From Adiantum capillus-veneris (Eukaryota; Streptophyta; Polypodiopsida; Polypodiales; Pteridaceae), in contig CM043965.1 in NCBI GenBank assembly GCA_014529385.2, positions 15,006,912 through 15,070,911 of the forward strand: DNA of 64,000 nucleotides, given 5' to 3'. Shown here in pieces: positions 42,221 to 54,504 of the stretch. The notes beneath the pieces are model-generated. The model made no database searches. It had not been told where the DNA came from and was given only the letters and a program-made list of their open reading frames with translations. A program made the translations under genes and the position numbers. The first letter of the stretch is position 1. Each line of letters opens with the position of its first letter.

Positions 42221-42653
42221 AACTTTCTTTTCCTTTCCTGCCTTTATGGATCTCGCCTCATAGGTAATTTGAGAGAATGGCTCCTTCACTAAGCATAAAG
42301 GTGATGAAAAGGTCGATGTAGTGAAAGGGCACAACTTGCATCTGAACAATTACAAGCTTGGAGTTAGTCATAAGGCCAGGAGCTGAAGCCTTAAAGAAGC
42401 ACTAACAGAGCCAAGAGCGCACAAGTCAGTAGCCGTGAAGGATTAGAAGGCTTCAACCCCCTCTTATTAAAAGAATTGATGTGTCTGCTCACAAAGCAAA
42501 AGCTTTATGTTGAAAAGATTGTGCTCTCAAGTAATGGCATGGCTTGCACACCCACGTGCGGTACACTACTTTTCAAGGTGCAAGTGACAATGTTGATGCA
42601 GATCTTGTTGTCTGCATAGGCAAGAATCCAACTACACGAGACTTGGAATACTT
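42221..42653. other. Unassigned sequence
   Basis: Flanking DNA right of Gypsy-B2. No gene, repeat unit or motif that I can support. Confidence 0.4.
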
Positions 42654-43203
42654 GATCGTTGCCTTAGCCTCAATCAAGCTCTAAGAGGTGGCTCCCACTC
42701 GAGCTATAACCCCTTGCTCTCTTGTATGTGTGCTCAACTTATAGGGTATATCACAATAACAATGCAGGCTATGCTCATTTGCATGTTCTTGCCCATAGAG
42801 ACACTCAAGATTGGTGACCTCTCAAACCATGTTGAGAGAAAATATAGCACGTGTATGCACGATGGCCAAGATTCTTATGCACTACATTACCTATCTCACG
42901 GACTAAGTACTTTTCTCTATAATTATATGATCGTTGCCTTAGCCTCAATCAAGCTCTAAGAGGTGGCTCCTGCTCGAGCTATAACCACTTGCTCTCTTGT
43001 ATGTGTGCTCAACTTATAGGGTATATCACAATAACAATGCAGGCTATGCTCATTTGCATGTTCTTGCCCATAGAGACACTCAAGATTGGTGACCTCTCAA
43101 ACCCTGTTGAGAGAAAATATAGCACGTGTATGCACGATGGCCAAGATTCTTATGCACTACATTACCTATCTCACTGACTGAGCACTTTTCTCTACAATTA
43201 TAT
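42654..43203. repeat. Two tandem copies of a 275-bp unit
   Basis: The unit starting GATCGTTGCCTTAGCCTCAA at 42654 recurs at 42929 with only a few differences. Part of a third copy (from CAACTTATAGGGTATATCAC) lies at 53431, beyond chromovirus copy 2. A 62-81 codon frame runs in each copy but resembles no known protein. Confidence 0.88.
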
Positions 43204-43480
43204 GGCTTCTTTGGTTGAGAAGCCTACCACATAAATTTAGATGGAAAGGTTTACATCAAGAGCGAGCCCAATCAAGAGCTAACCATGATTTGTAGAAAAT
43301 GTTTTCAATTTAAGGATATTGTGAATGTGCACAATGATTAAATCCCTAGTAATGCCTATTGTGAATTGATGGATCATCCAATGCTAGGCAGTTGCACCAT
43401 ACATATTGATTTTTTTCGTGTAGGTTGACGATTACGATCATTCCTACTGTAAAGCGCATCATGACCCCCAAAGCGGCCAA
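43204..43480 (+). pseudogene. Left copy of an unidentified coding-like block
   Basis: Closely similar to 53640-53870. The right copy stays open for 101 codons; this copy has a 20-30 base insertion and a stop near 43340. Its nature (host gene fragment or transposon) is unknown. Confidence 0.4.
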
Positions 43481-43595
43481 TGGAGCTTAAGACCTTAGGG
43501 TTAGATTCATTGAAGACCTCCAAAGGTTAGTGTTAAAAGTCCTTTGACCTTAGGTAAGCTAGGGATGTGCTTGAAGTGGGAACCCGGCCCAAGCT

Positions 43596-43705
43596 TGAGG
43601 TGCTTGTCGTGCTTGCTGATTATGGTGCTTGAGGTGCTTGTCGTGCTTGCTGACTAAGGTGCTTGAGGTGCTTAATGACTAAGGTGCTAAGGTGCTCCTT
43701 GACTA
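43596..43705. repeat. Minisatellite with AAGGTGCTTG core
   Basis: Units of 34 and about 20 bases built on GAGGTGCTTGTCGTGCTTGC and GACTAAGGTGCT recur about five times near the left edge of the remnant LTR. Confidence 0.8.
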
Positions 43706-44290
43706 AGGTGCATGAGGGGGTAAGTTGTTCAAAGTCAATGCATGTCCCTACATAAGGGGGGGCAAGCCCTCATTCTAGGGGCTAGAGAGAGAACACACAC
43801 ACCCTCACACAAGGCAAGCTTGGTACCAAGAAGGCAAATAGGACACTTATCAAGATCCTCCTCATGTTTCCCTCATAGTGTGCCAATGGGGTCCAATGAT
43901 AATTTAGTTGATTTAATTAATTGGTTTTGCATTTATCAAGTCCCTCTCTCAAAAGGGAAAGGGGGACACTTGTCCCAAGACTACCCTTGTTGCTTGATAT
44001 GCACTAAGCATATGATTGACCAAGCTTGAGGAGGTCCAATCATATGCAAGATAGTGCTAGAAGAGGGGGTCAACCAAAGAAAGGATGGGGGTTGCTTGGG
44101 GGGTATACTCTCCCAAACACACGCACACACACTCTCATTGTGTGAAGTGCAAACTACAAGAGCTCCATCTTCTTCTCCAAGCTAGTAGAGAAGTTGAGAG
44201 ACTACACCAACACTCTTGACTATGGAATGCAAATCCAACCAAGAGCCATGCTTCAATGCTTAAGCTTGCCATCTTCTCCATCTTCATTAC

Positions 44291-44660
44291 TGTCATAGTA
44301 ACTAATATCTTCTCCTAAATGACTTTTCTCATGTTAAACTGATCATTTAATATGGGGAAGTGCCAGGGAAGAAAAATCTAGAATATTGATCAAGCTGGCA
44401 GACTGACCACAATAGGGATCCAAAGGAGGGAAAATAGGGATCCAAAGGGGGGCCATCTGCAAAAGAGCAATGTGCAGCAATGCGCTTAAAAGACCCTAAG
44501 GTTCAGCCCATTAAGACTTCCAAAATGGTAAGGTTCCAAAATTCAAAGGTTGTGTCCAAAGGTCAATCACTAGGAAAATTGGATGCTTAGTATGTGTGCC
44601 AAAAAGTCTTCAAAGAGTCCTACTTAGGAGGGGGCGAGCCCTCGAAGTAGGGGATGAGAG

Positions 44661-44734
<74 letters not shown>

Positions 44735-45923
44735 GCTTCCTTTACACAAGGGCAAAGAGGGACACATGTCAATTCCCTAGCCCAGATGCCCACAAGGTGT
44801 ACTCAAATCCTATTGGATGGCCATGGAGGTGGACCAATGAGAATTAGGCTAGAGTAAATCTAGTTTAATTAATTTAAAACCACTTAATAAAAGAACCATT
44901 AGGAAGTAAGCTCTCTAAAAGAATATTGGACAGTCTCCCAAGGGGTCCAATGAGCATTCAAAAGCCCAATGGCTTGCTTGATTCCTATTGGCCACGAGAC
45001 AAAGGGTTCCAATGAGAGATTAGTTGCATTAATTAATTACCTAAAGCTCTCACAAAAGGGAAAAGGGAGACACGTGTCAGAAGGCTATCACTTATGCTCT
45101 TGAAATTCCATTGGCTAAGCCTGGAGAGGTCTAATAGGGTGTGAGCATGAGCAAATAGCAAGAGGGGTTGACCAAGAGAGAGAGGGGGCTGATTTTCTCA
45201 AGGCATTATTGAATACGCACTCACACTAGTCCATGTGTGGAGTAAGAAGACTCTCTCTCTCTCTCTCCTTCTCAAGCTTTAATGGAAATCTTATCACCTA
45301 CTCCAAGCTTGTGAGAAGGAGGCCTACACCAACAACTCTTGAATTTGTGATGCAAATCCAACTAAGAGCCAAGCTTCAATGCATGCTCATCTCCTCTACC
45401 ATGATAATTACTAAGCTAAGCTATCTAATATGAGTGATTATGTGAGGAGATGTATATCTTTCTCGTAGGACTACTCCTTATTCCTCTCAATCTACTCTCA
45501 TACCCCGCTAGCTCTCACCATCTTCGAAGGTGTGTGAGGTCTTGGGTCTGAGACCGTGAGGGAATTGATGTTGTGTTTAATAAGTGTTTTGCTTAGTGCC
45601 TGAAGTTTCCATCTTCATTGCACTAGCTAGTAATGAAGGAACACAAATAATTGTATTGTAAAATGTCTCTCCCAACCATAATACAAAGCCTTTTGGAGGG
45701 GGGACCGGCTCCATGTAAATCCGGTCCTCAATTGTTGTCAATAGCTTAATATCTCTCTCTTTTGAAGTAATGTTCATGCTATTTAACTAGGTGTTATACT
45801 TTTTGTTGCTCTCTCCACCCAAGCACTCTTGTTATTCTCATTAGGAATCTATTTCAATGAAATGCTCACTATGTTCATGCTATTTTCCGCTACACACAAG
45901 TTACTAGGCCATTAAATGTTACA
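44291..45923 (+). repeat. Chromovirus copy 2 5' LTR (1633 bp)
   Basis: Starts TGTCATAGT and ends TGTTACA. It contains a 71-base CA run at 44663-44733. The primer site TGGTATCAGAGC begins at 45925. Confidence 0.94.
44663..44733. repeat. (CA)n microsatellite in LTR
   Basis: About 35 CA units. The matching place in copy 1 has only 6-8 units and in the 3' LTR of copy 2 about 25 (51659-51708), so the run has expanded within the LTR. Confidence 0.95.
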
Positions 45924-46336
45924 TTGGTATCAGAGCACAAGGTTTCTCTCTTGCTCAAGAAGGGATGTCCTCAAGATAGCTAGAAATGGTTGGTATTGTT
46001 AATTGCATTTGAGTAAGTAGAATAGGGATTTTTCAGCCTTGCAGTGGGCCTACCTTCGTGCAGATAACGGGGCATCACCGTCGAAGCTATGGTCTTAATA
46101 GTGGAGTCCTACTGGGCGTGCCTACGGCTTAACCACTATTGAGCTATTAAAAGCTTGACAGGAGCCGGTGTTGTTTTGGTGATGAACGACCCTCTCTTCT
46201 ATTCCTTGCAATTAATGGTATTCAAGCCATGGGTACAGTAGCTTAAGTGCTTTTTCTAAAGGGGTAAAGAGGAGTAGCAACTAGGTCTTGAAGTGCCAAA
46301 GTACACCTAAAAATTTTACACCTAAAAGTTGTTAGA
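45924..46336 (+). other. Chromovirus copy 2 primer site and leader
   Basis: The tRNA-Met type primer site is followed by about 400 bases of untranslated leader closely similar to 15394-15810. No gene. Confidence 0.8.
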
Positions 46337-48626
46337 ATGGTTGGCAATAGTAAAGGGAGTGAAATTAATGTTGATAACTTTGATTTTGCTAATGAGCAGG
46401 CTACTAATGATGCCCCTATGCTTGTTAACTATCTTGTTTCTAGGCTTCAACAAGCCATGAGCAATCCATCCCTCCAAAGTGAAGTGCAATGGCAACTTCG
46501 TGCTCATGGGATTCTCCAAGCTCCCCACCATGACGAGAGACCACCTAGGAAGCCTCCTTGTGAGACTTCCAAAAGAGGCTCTCTCTCCGATTCGGGAAGA
46601 AGAAGAGGATCCATACGAAGGGCTCAAAAATTTTCTTCTTGATGATGCATCTCCTTCCCAAAGGAGAATTCAAGAGCCCCCACCGAAGGAACAAGAAAGA
46701 AGTGAGTCTCCTGTCACCTCAGCGGAGATGGCTCCACAAAGACGGTGGGCTAAACGCTCTCCATCACCTCCAAAACAGAGAAGACCATCGCACACTTCTC
46801 CACACCATAATTCAAAGAGGGATGACAAAAGGCAAGAGAAGAAAAAGGCGAGAAAGAGGACACCCTCTTCTTCATCCTCTTCCTCTTATGAAAGTGATGG
46901 TGCAGACAAAGAAGATCAAGGCTAGAAAAAGGTGAGAAAGAGGTCACCCTCTTCTCCATCTTCCTCAAATTCTTCATCTTCTGAAGAAAGTGATGGTGCA
47001 ACTTTTGAACCATAAAAAATAAGAGGCCATAGGAAATACTATGCCGCGGGGAAGAGATCCTCCAAGCTCAAGAAGTTCAAAGAGGGAGGAAAGAACATCT
47101 CTTTCCTTACCTACGATGGCACATTTGGTGCTACGAACAAAGTCTTGGCCTTCATCCAACAATTTGATGCGGCGTTCGGAGATGAGGGCTTCATGAATTC
47201 CTCTAAGCTACACCATGTAGCTATGCATTTTCAAAAGCCCGCCATGCAATGGTGGTCTAGCCTAGGGGCAAACGGTGAAGCTCCACAAACATGGAAAGCT
47301 TTAAGAGCTTCCATCATGAAGCAGTTTTTGGCTACCGATGCCAAAGACAAAGTACTCACCGAATGGCGAAGCCTGAATCTCTCTCCCTACGAATCCATTC
47401 ACAAATATGTAGACAGGTTTTGGGACCTACATCTCAAAGCCACTGTCTTCACAAAGATGGATTTTGGAGACCAAAAGCAACAATTTTGTGTGGGTTTAAC
47501 TGAAGAAATGGCGGAGTATGTCAACTCCCAAAGGCCACACACCATATCGGCGGTTATACACCATACTATGGTGGCTTCTCGAATCAATTTCCAAACAGGG
47601 GCTAAAAGAAATTCTAAGCTCACGGAAAACAAGGGTTCCAATGAGCCTAAGGGGAAGGACAATGACCAAAAGTCTCGTAAGGGCAATTCTAACAAAGCTA
47701 ATGAGAAGGGAGTTTACAAGGGCAAAAACAAACTCTCTCCTGAAGAGCTTGAGCGTTATTGCAAGGATAACCGTTGTTCCAAGTGCGGCGAGCAAGGGCA
47801 TGCGTACCACGCTTGTCCCCAAAAGGACACCCGCTATGAGCCTCCTAGAGCTACCTTGGTCGAAATCCAAGAGGAGGAAACTCACCCGAAAGGATCTCCT
47901 CTATGCCATGCTTGGGGAAAGGTAAGAGAACAGGATGCTTTTATTCTCTTTGACCCTGGTTCTACTCACAATTTCATATCCATAGAGTTGGCCACCAAGC
48001 TAGGCATACAAGCTTACGAGATGGGAGATGTCCTACCCGCAGATGGTGCTTTCAAGGGGCAAGAAGCTTCAGTCACTCCCTTAATTAGAAAATTGAGGCT
48101 CCATGTCCAAAGCTATGTGGACAAAGAGGACTTCTTTATCTCTCCTCTCAAGCATGAGGATGTAATCCTAGGGGCACCATGGTTTGATCGCATGGCTGCC
48201 AATGTTAAATTCCTTGAAAGAAGAATCTATTTTAGGTTCAGGGAAAAAGATATGTACATAGATGCTAAGCAAATGGGTGACACCATACCCATTGTACATA
48301 CACAAGCTTTTAATAAGTCAATAAAGAGCTCTATTTCCGTGTACATGATTTTTGTTAAAGATTCTCAAAATGAACCTAATGCTTTAGCAAAAGAAAATAT
48401 AAATGATCACAAGGAATTCAAGTTATCCAATTTTCTCAAGGGGTTTCAAGATGTCTTTATTGACGACATCCCTTGTGAGCTAGCTCCTAAACGAGGCAAT
48501 GATGACCATGCAATTGAACTTCTTCCAAGAAGTTCACTGCCTGATAAACCTCCTTATAGAGTTTCTCGAGCTCAAAAGAGGAGTGCAAAAGAAAGACAAA
48601 ACATATCGTATGTGTGTCGATTATAG
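46337..48626 (+). pseudogene. Chromovirus copy 2 gag and protease
   Basis: ATG 46337 starts MVGNSKGSEINVDNFDFANE. A frameshift near 46590 moves into the frame that continues to 48626, with stops at 46923 (TAG) and near 47014 (TAA). It has the gag core FIQQFDAAFGDEGF, the zinc knuckle CSKCGEQGHAYHAC (near 47780) and the protease DPGSTHNFIS (near 47956). Where copy 1 has its TAA (17107) this copy reads a sense codon. The frame ends just after the missing segment near 48585. Confidence 0.88.
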
Positions 48627-50240
48627 AGCACTAAATAGGATCACTATCAAGAATAGGTTCCCGTTCCATGGGTAGAAGACCTATTTGATAAGCTACAAGG
48701 GTCCACCTACTTTAGTAGGATTGACCTAAAAAGTGGCTATCATCAAATAAGGATAGTTGATCAAGACATTATAAAGACCGCATTTCGCACTACGTTTGGT
48801 CTTTACAAATATATTAACATGCCTTTTGGCTTGACCAATGCACCAGCCACATTCAACCGCTTGATGGAGAAGCTATTCATGCCTCATCGAACCTTGTACT
48901 AGAGTGTTCTTTGATGATATCATCATCTACTCTAATTCATTAGAAGACCACAAGCAACACCTCCATGTAATATTTCAAGTTCTAAGAGAGAATAAACTTT
49001 ATGAAAAGTGAATTTTTCTTACAAGAGATTCAATATTTAGGTCACATTATCTCTCAAGATGGCATCAAATGGATCCATCAAAATTAGAGTAATAAAGGAT
49101 GGCCTAAACCAAGGAATCTTCATGAACTAAGAAGCTTTATAGGTATGTGTGCATACTATAGACGCTTCATAGAAAAGTTCTCACAAATTGCAGGACCATT
49201 ACATGACCTAAAAAATAAAAACGTAAGCTATACATGGTCTGATAAGGAGAACAATGCTTTCAAAAAGCTTAAAGAAAAGCTTAAAGAAATGCTTGTGGTG
49301 ATTGCCTTGGTGTTGTTTTGCTCCAAGAAGGGCACGCCATAGCCTATGAAAGTTGAAGGCTCGACTTTGTTGAGCAAGCTCTAGGCATATATGAAAAGAA
49401 ACTCCTCGCTGTTCTACATGCCTTAGACTCATGGAAGCACTATTTATTGGGGACTCCTTTCATTCTGCAAACGGATCCCCCAAAGCCTTAAGTACTTTCA
49501 TGAACGTAGACAAGGCTCTCCGACAAACAAATGAGGTGGGTTAATTTCCTTTCGCAATTCCATTTTCATATTGCTCACATTGCTGGCAAGCATAATCAAG
49601 TAGCTGATGCACTGTCAAGACGGTCGAGAGTGAATGCGGTTTCTATAGCAACTCACTATGATCTATCTTCTATGATAGATGAGTATGCTATTGATCCCGA
49701 TTTTAGAGATGTGATTTCAGCCCTTGCATTAGGTAAGAAAGAGGAACCATTTACTTCACAAGATGGTTATCTTCTCTATGGTAATAGACTATGCGCTACT
49801 AGCTAGAGGGATTCAGTCTACCTTAAAAGGGATTGAAACATATTTCTATTCGCCTACCATGAAAGCAAACATACAAGAGTATGTTTCTAAATGTGTGGTA
49901 TGCCAAAAGACGAAGTTTGATAGAGGGAAGCAACCTGGATTGCTTCAACCTTTGCCAATCCCTAATTCACCATGGGAGAGCATATCCATGAATTTAATCT
50001 TTAGATTGCCTAAGTCTATCCATGGAATACGGGAATATGGATGATAGTAGACAGGTTCAGTAAACAAGCTCATTTTATACCTGTCAAAAAGACTATCAAA
50101 GCCCATCAAATGGCAACCCTCTTCATTTCACAAATCTTCAAGTACCATGGCTTGCCAATGTCCATAGTGTCGGATAGAGATCCTAGAATGACCAGTAATT
50201 TCTAGAAGGGTCTCTTTTAGAATTTAGGAACAAGGCTAAA
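48570..50240 (+). pseudogene. Chromovirus copy 2 reverse transcriptase, RNase H and integrase
   Basis: About 100 bases of the first reverse transcriptase block (EEIMQQVHELVDKGMV in copy 1) are missing near 48585. The remaining blocks are in several frames ([23 protein letters not shown], then VFFDDIIIYS near 48907). RNase H lacks part of its start near 49295. In integrase, 49531-49806 and 49763-50044 are open; about 70 bases near 49803 are missing, and the first catalytic block reads SMNLIFRLPK where copy 1 has SMDFIFGLPK. It is clearly dead. Confidence 0.85.
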
Positions 50241-51320
50241 TTTCTCTTCGGCATATCACCCCCACGGCAAACGTGATGGCCAAGTAGAAATAACCTACTA
50301 CATTTCTCGATCTACTAAAGCCTATGCCAATGAAGAGATCAAATGATCCCAATGGGAGAAGTAACTTACCCTTAGTGGTACATAACAAAACATGACATAC
50401 TTCCATGGGGAAAGCACCTTTTGAGGTAATCAAGGGAAGATCACAAAGTTCCCTGCTACTTAATGACATGGGAAGATCTTCGTTGTGTAGATGAGTATCG
50501 CGAGACCTACAGAGAATCTTTCAAAAAGATTAGGATGCTATCTCTATCTCACAGCAAAGGCAAAAGGCTGCTGCTGCAAAAGAGCCCAAGCCTTTAAAGA
50601 AACTGATTGGGTCTTACTCAAATTTCCCAAGGCTCAATTAAGGCACACAGGAAAGAATCCTACGAGACACCACCAAGTAGCAAAAAGGTACTATGGTCCC
50701 TTCCCATCCAGTTTTTAGGACAATCAATGAGATGGCCTATCAACTCAAGTTGCCCCCCCATTGCATACACAACGTTTCATGTGCCTACTAAAGCCTTACA
50801 AAGGAGAAGCCCCTCAAGGACAACTACCAACTATTGAAATCCCCAAAAATCGAGGACCAAGAAGAGGTTTGCAGCCCGAGACCAAGTTTCCGACATGAAG
50901 ACATGTACTAAGAGGCGTAAGACTAATACGATATCTATTAAGTTTATTAATCCTTTGAAGATGCTAGATTGAGCAAGGCAATACAATTAAAGGATAAACC
51001 AAACCTTGTCAATGCTTAATAAAGCAATCCCTAGAAAAAGTACAAATGTTTAAAAAACAAACAATTTTTTTGTTTATACGACTCTTTTCTTTATTGTGCA
51101 CAAAAATGAAGTAGTATGCATGCTTAGATCAAGTTTGCGGAGACGACTCTCCCACACCACCAAGATTTTGTCACTCTACTATGGAAGATTGATAGGACTA
51201 ATGTGCAAACATGCTTGCGCAGCTTAGGCTCTCAAGCGCCAAATGGACTAGTCCCATTCTGGAACGATGTCGTAGGGTAACATAGGGATCCTCTACCCTC
51301 TATAAAAAGGACTAATGAAA
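50241..51320 (+). pseudogene. Chromovirus copy 2 integrase C-terminus, chromodomain region and 3' UTR
   Basis: Alignable with copy 1 20000-21207 but riddled with short deletions and substitutions. Recognisable pieces are [17 protein letters not shown]-like near 50610, YYGPFP near 50690 and a chromodomain remnant near 50870-50970. It lacks the fold-back seen in copy 1. Confidence 0.75.
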
Positions 51321-51656
51321 TGTCATAATAACTAATATCTAACTCCTAAATGATTTTCTTATGTAAAACTTAATATAAGGAATTTAATATGGGAAAAGCT
51401 AGGGGAGAAAAAGCTAATATTGGTTAAGCTAGCACCGGCACAGTAGGGCCAAAGGGGGGCCATCTGCAAAAATCAATGTGCAAAAATAAAACCTAATTCA
51501 GCCCAATAAAAACTTCCAAAAGGTTCCAAAATTCTAAGAGTTCCAAACCAAAATTCCAAAATTCAAAAGAGGATGCTTAGTGTGTGTGCCAAAAAGTCTT
51601 CAAAGAGTCCTACTTAGGAGGGGGCGAGCCCTGGAAGAAGAGATGAAAAACACGGA

Positions 51657-51713
<57 letters not shown>

Positions 51714-52913
51714 CACACTCCACACACACTCAAGGGGAAACACTCCTGGAACAGGGACACATACCAATTCCCACCCCCATCACCAGTGTGTATATCAAAT
51801 GGTATGGAACCTGTGAAATTAGGCCAATGACCAATGATTAGGTAGAAGTAAATCTAGTTTAATTAATTAAAAACACTAATAAACATAAAAAACATAGGAA
51901 TTAATCTCTATAGAAGACTATTGGACAGTCTCCCAAGGGGTCCAATAAGCATTCAGCAGCCCAATGGCTTGCCTGATTCCTATTGGCCGGGAGACAAAGG
52001 GGTCCAATGAGAGTTTAGTTGCATTAATTAATTACCTAAAGCTCTCACAAAAGGGGAACACATGTCAGAAGGCTATCACTTATGCTCTTGAAATTCCATT
52101 GGCTAAGCCTGGAGAGGTCCAGTAGGGTGTGAGCAAAATAGCAAGAGGGGTCGACCGAGAGAGAGAGGGGTCTGATTTTCTCAAGGAATTATTGCATACG
52201 CATTCACACTAGTCCATGTGTGGAGTAAGAAGACACTCTCTCTCTCCTTCTCAAGCTTTAATGGAAAGCTTATCACCTACTCTAAGCTTGTTAGAAGGAA
52301 GGCCTACACCAACAACTCTTGGCTTTGTGATGCAAATCTAACCAAGAGCCAAACTTCGATGCATGCTCAACTCCTCTACCATGCTAATTACTAATCTAAG
52401 TTGTGCTAATATGAGTGATTATGTGAGGAGATGTATATCTTTGTTGTAGGACGACTACTCCTTCCTCTCAATCTACTCTCATACCCCGCTAGCTCTCACC
52501 ATCTTCAAAATTGTGTGAGGTTTTGGGTCTGAGACCGTGAGGGAATTGATGTTGTGTTTAATAAGTGTTTTTCTTAGTGCCTGAAGTTTCCATCTTCATT
52601 GCACTAGCTAGTATTGAAGGAACACAAATAATTGTATTGTAAAATGTCTCTCTTGATGGGAGAAACCATAATACAAAGCCTTTTGGAGGGGGGACCGGCT
52701 CCATGTAAATCCGGTCCTCAACTGTTGTCAATAGCTTAATTTCTCTCTCTTTTGAAGTATTGTTCATGCTATCTAACTAGGTGTTATGCTTTTTGTTGCT
52801 CTCTCCACCCAAGCACTCTTGTTATTCTCATTAGGAATCTATTCTAATGAAATGCTCACTATGTTCATGCTATTTTCCGCTACACACAAGTTACTAGGCC
52901 ATTAAATGTTACA
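51321..52913 (+). repeat. Chromovirus copy 2 3' LTR (1593 bp)
   Basis: Starts TGTCATAATAAC and ends TGTTACA, then ATTAC. The first 500 bases carry many small deletions relative to the 5' LTR; the rest, from about 51900, is close to identical. Confidence 0.93.
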
Positions 52914-53430
52914 ATTACTATGCTATTATGTATGCTAGCAAGAAGAGTGATGATAAGTAAGGAACTATTTCTTTCTCCTATGAATGTTTCTTCTTCCTCT
53001 TCCCCACCCTCATTCCCCGCTAGCTCTCTCCACTTTTGAAGGTGCTTGAGGCCTGGGGACTGAGGATGGGGATAGTTAATGCTTTTTACAAAGTCTATGT
53101 TATGCTCGTGATGCATGCAGCTTTCCATCTTGATTGCATCACCTAGGTCACAAGGAACACAAAGATTGTATTGTACCAAGTCTCTCTAGATGGGAGAACC
53201 TATAATACAAAAGCCTATTGGAGGGGGGACCGGCTCCTCAATTGTTGTCAAGTTCTCTTAACTCTCTCTCTTGCAAAAGTATTGTTCATGCGCAGTTAAT
53301 TAGGTACTATGATTATGTTGCTACCATCAATTAAGTTCACCCTCTATGTTCTCAAAGTAGTCTCACAAAAATGCTCTCTTTAATCTCCTAATTCCGATAT
53401 TCTCAAAGTTCATAGGCCATTTCCATTACA

Positions 53431-53960
53431 CAACTTATAGGGTATATCACAACAACAATGCAGGCTATGCTCATTTTCATGTTCTTGCACATAGAAGACA
53501 GTCAAGATTGGTGACTTCTCAAACTCTATCGAGAGCAAATGTAGCTCATGTATGCATGATGGCCAAGATTCTTATGCACTACATTACCTATCCCACCGAC
53601 TGAGCACTTGTCTCTACAATTATATGGCTTCTTTGGTTGAACAGCCTACCACATAAATTTGGATGGAAAGGTTTACATCAAGAGCGAGCCCAACCAAGAG
53701 CTAACCATGATTTGTAGAAAATGTTTTCGATTTAAGGATAGTGTGAATCGTGAGTTGATGGATCATCCAATGCTAGGCAATTGCACCATGCATATTGAGT
53801 TTTTTGTGTATGTTGACGATTACAATCATTCCTACCGTAAAGAGCGTCATGACCCCCAAAGCGGTCACTTTTCAAAATGTGTACAAGGTCTAAGAGCGCT
53901 TGCCCATACAGCTGCAAATGGCCTTCCCATACGACTGCGAAAACATGTTGAAATGTTGCT
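53431..53960. repeat. Right copy of the 42737-43480 sequence
   Basis: Starts abruptly at CAACTTATAGGG directly after the remnant LTR and follows the same order as 43009-43480: the 275-bp unit, then the coding-like block to about 53870. Confidence 0.85.
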
Positions 53961-53964
53961 CTGA
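53659..53964 (+). CDS. Unidentified 101-codon frame
   Basis: Starts MDGKVYIKSEPNQELTMICR with a CRKC pair, then FFVYVDDYNHSYRKERHD. It is the intact counterpart of the broken block at 43245-43480. I recognise no domain. The YVDD string is not in a reverse transcriptase context. It could be a fragment of an older element or a host exon. Confidence 0.3.
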   Translation: MDGKVYIKSEPNQELTMICRKCFRFKDSVNRELMDHPMLGNCTMHIEFFVYVDDYNHSYRKERHDPQSGHFSKCVQGLRALAHTAANGLPIRLRKHVEMLL

Positions 53965-54426
53965 AAAATTTTCACTTCAGCGTGGAGGGTGGTCAAACCA
54001 TCCTCTACATTGAAGAACCGCATCCTAAACCGGCTACCGATACTTGCAACTTACTTTTAACCGAATAGGGAGTATGCAGTCACTGGCACAAGGCATATGT
54101 CGCATGCACATTGAGAACTATGGGATCGTGTTGCCTCCATGAAAGGGTCTACTGCACTTAGAGGCCCTCTTTGCAAGCCGCATTTTGAGCAATTTTATGG
54201 GTAGGCACTCTTATCCTCCTACGTCACTTCCAACAAATTTTGACTTGAGGGACAGTGGATCTTTTCACATCTATAGGCACAAGCAAAAAGTGAGTAACGA
54301 GAATTGGTATTGATTTATATTTTTGGTAATATAGTGATTTTTATTGCTCATGTTTGCAAGGAGAGGGACACAACAGACATAGGATCTTTTTGCATCTATA
54401 CTCACAAGCATCTACAGTGCCTGAGA

Positions 54427-54429
<3 letters not shown>
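53965..54429. other. Unassigned sequence
   Basis: No gene or repeat that I can support between the duplicated block and the CT run. Scattered short coding-like strings change frame often. Confidence 0.4.
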
Positions 54430-54478
<49 letters not shown>

Positions 54479-54504
54479 ATATATATATATATATATATAT
54501 ATCC
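54430..54504. repeat. Compound (CT)n-(AT)n microsatellite
   Basis: About 20 CT units (to about 54472) followed by about 14 TA units. It sits at the edge between repeat-derived DNA and the host gene region. Confidence 0.95.

Larger units (their letters stand above)
44291..52913 (+). mobile_element. Chromovirus copy 2 (same family as copy 1, more decayed)
   Basis: An 8623-bp element with LTRs at 44291-45923 and 51321-52913, flanked by ATTAC (44286-44290, 52914-52918). It aligns with copy 1 over its whole length. Gag and protease are fairly well kept (46337-48626). About 100 bases are missing at the start of reverse transcriptase, and integrase is broken with a changed catalytic residue. Bases from about 50230 to 51800 carry many small indels. 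Confidence 0.95.
43530..53430 (+). mobile_element. Remnant LTR of a third, chromovirus-related family, split by chromovirus copy 2
   Basis: The pieces 43530-44290 and 52919-53430 together resemble the chromovirus LTR in order: AAAGTCAATGCATGTCCCTACAT, a short CACACAC run, CAAATCCAACCAAGAGCCA, CCCGCTAGCTCTC, GGAGGGGGGACCGGCTC and an end CCATTACA. It is more diverged from both chromovirus copies than they are from each other. No internal region or second LTR is present, so it is a solo LTR or a fragment. The left edge is uncertain and no target duplication was found. Confidence 0.6.

Noticed and set aside
44596-44857. Frames made of Thr-His repeats at 44596 and 51580
   Set aside because: They are translations of CA microsatellites.
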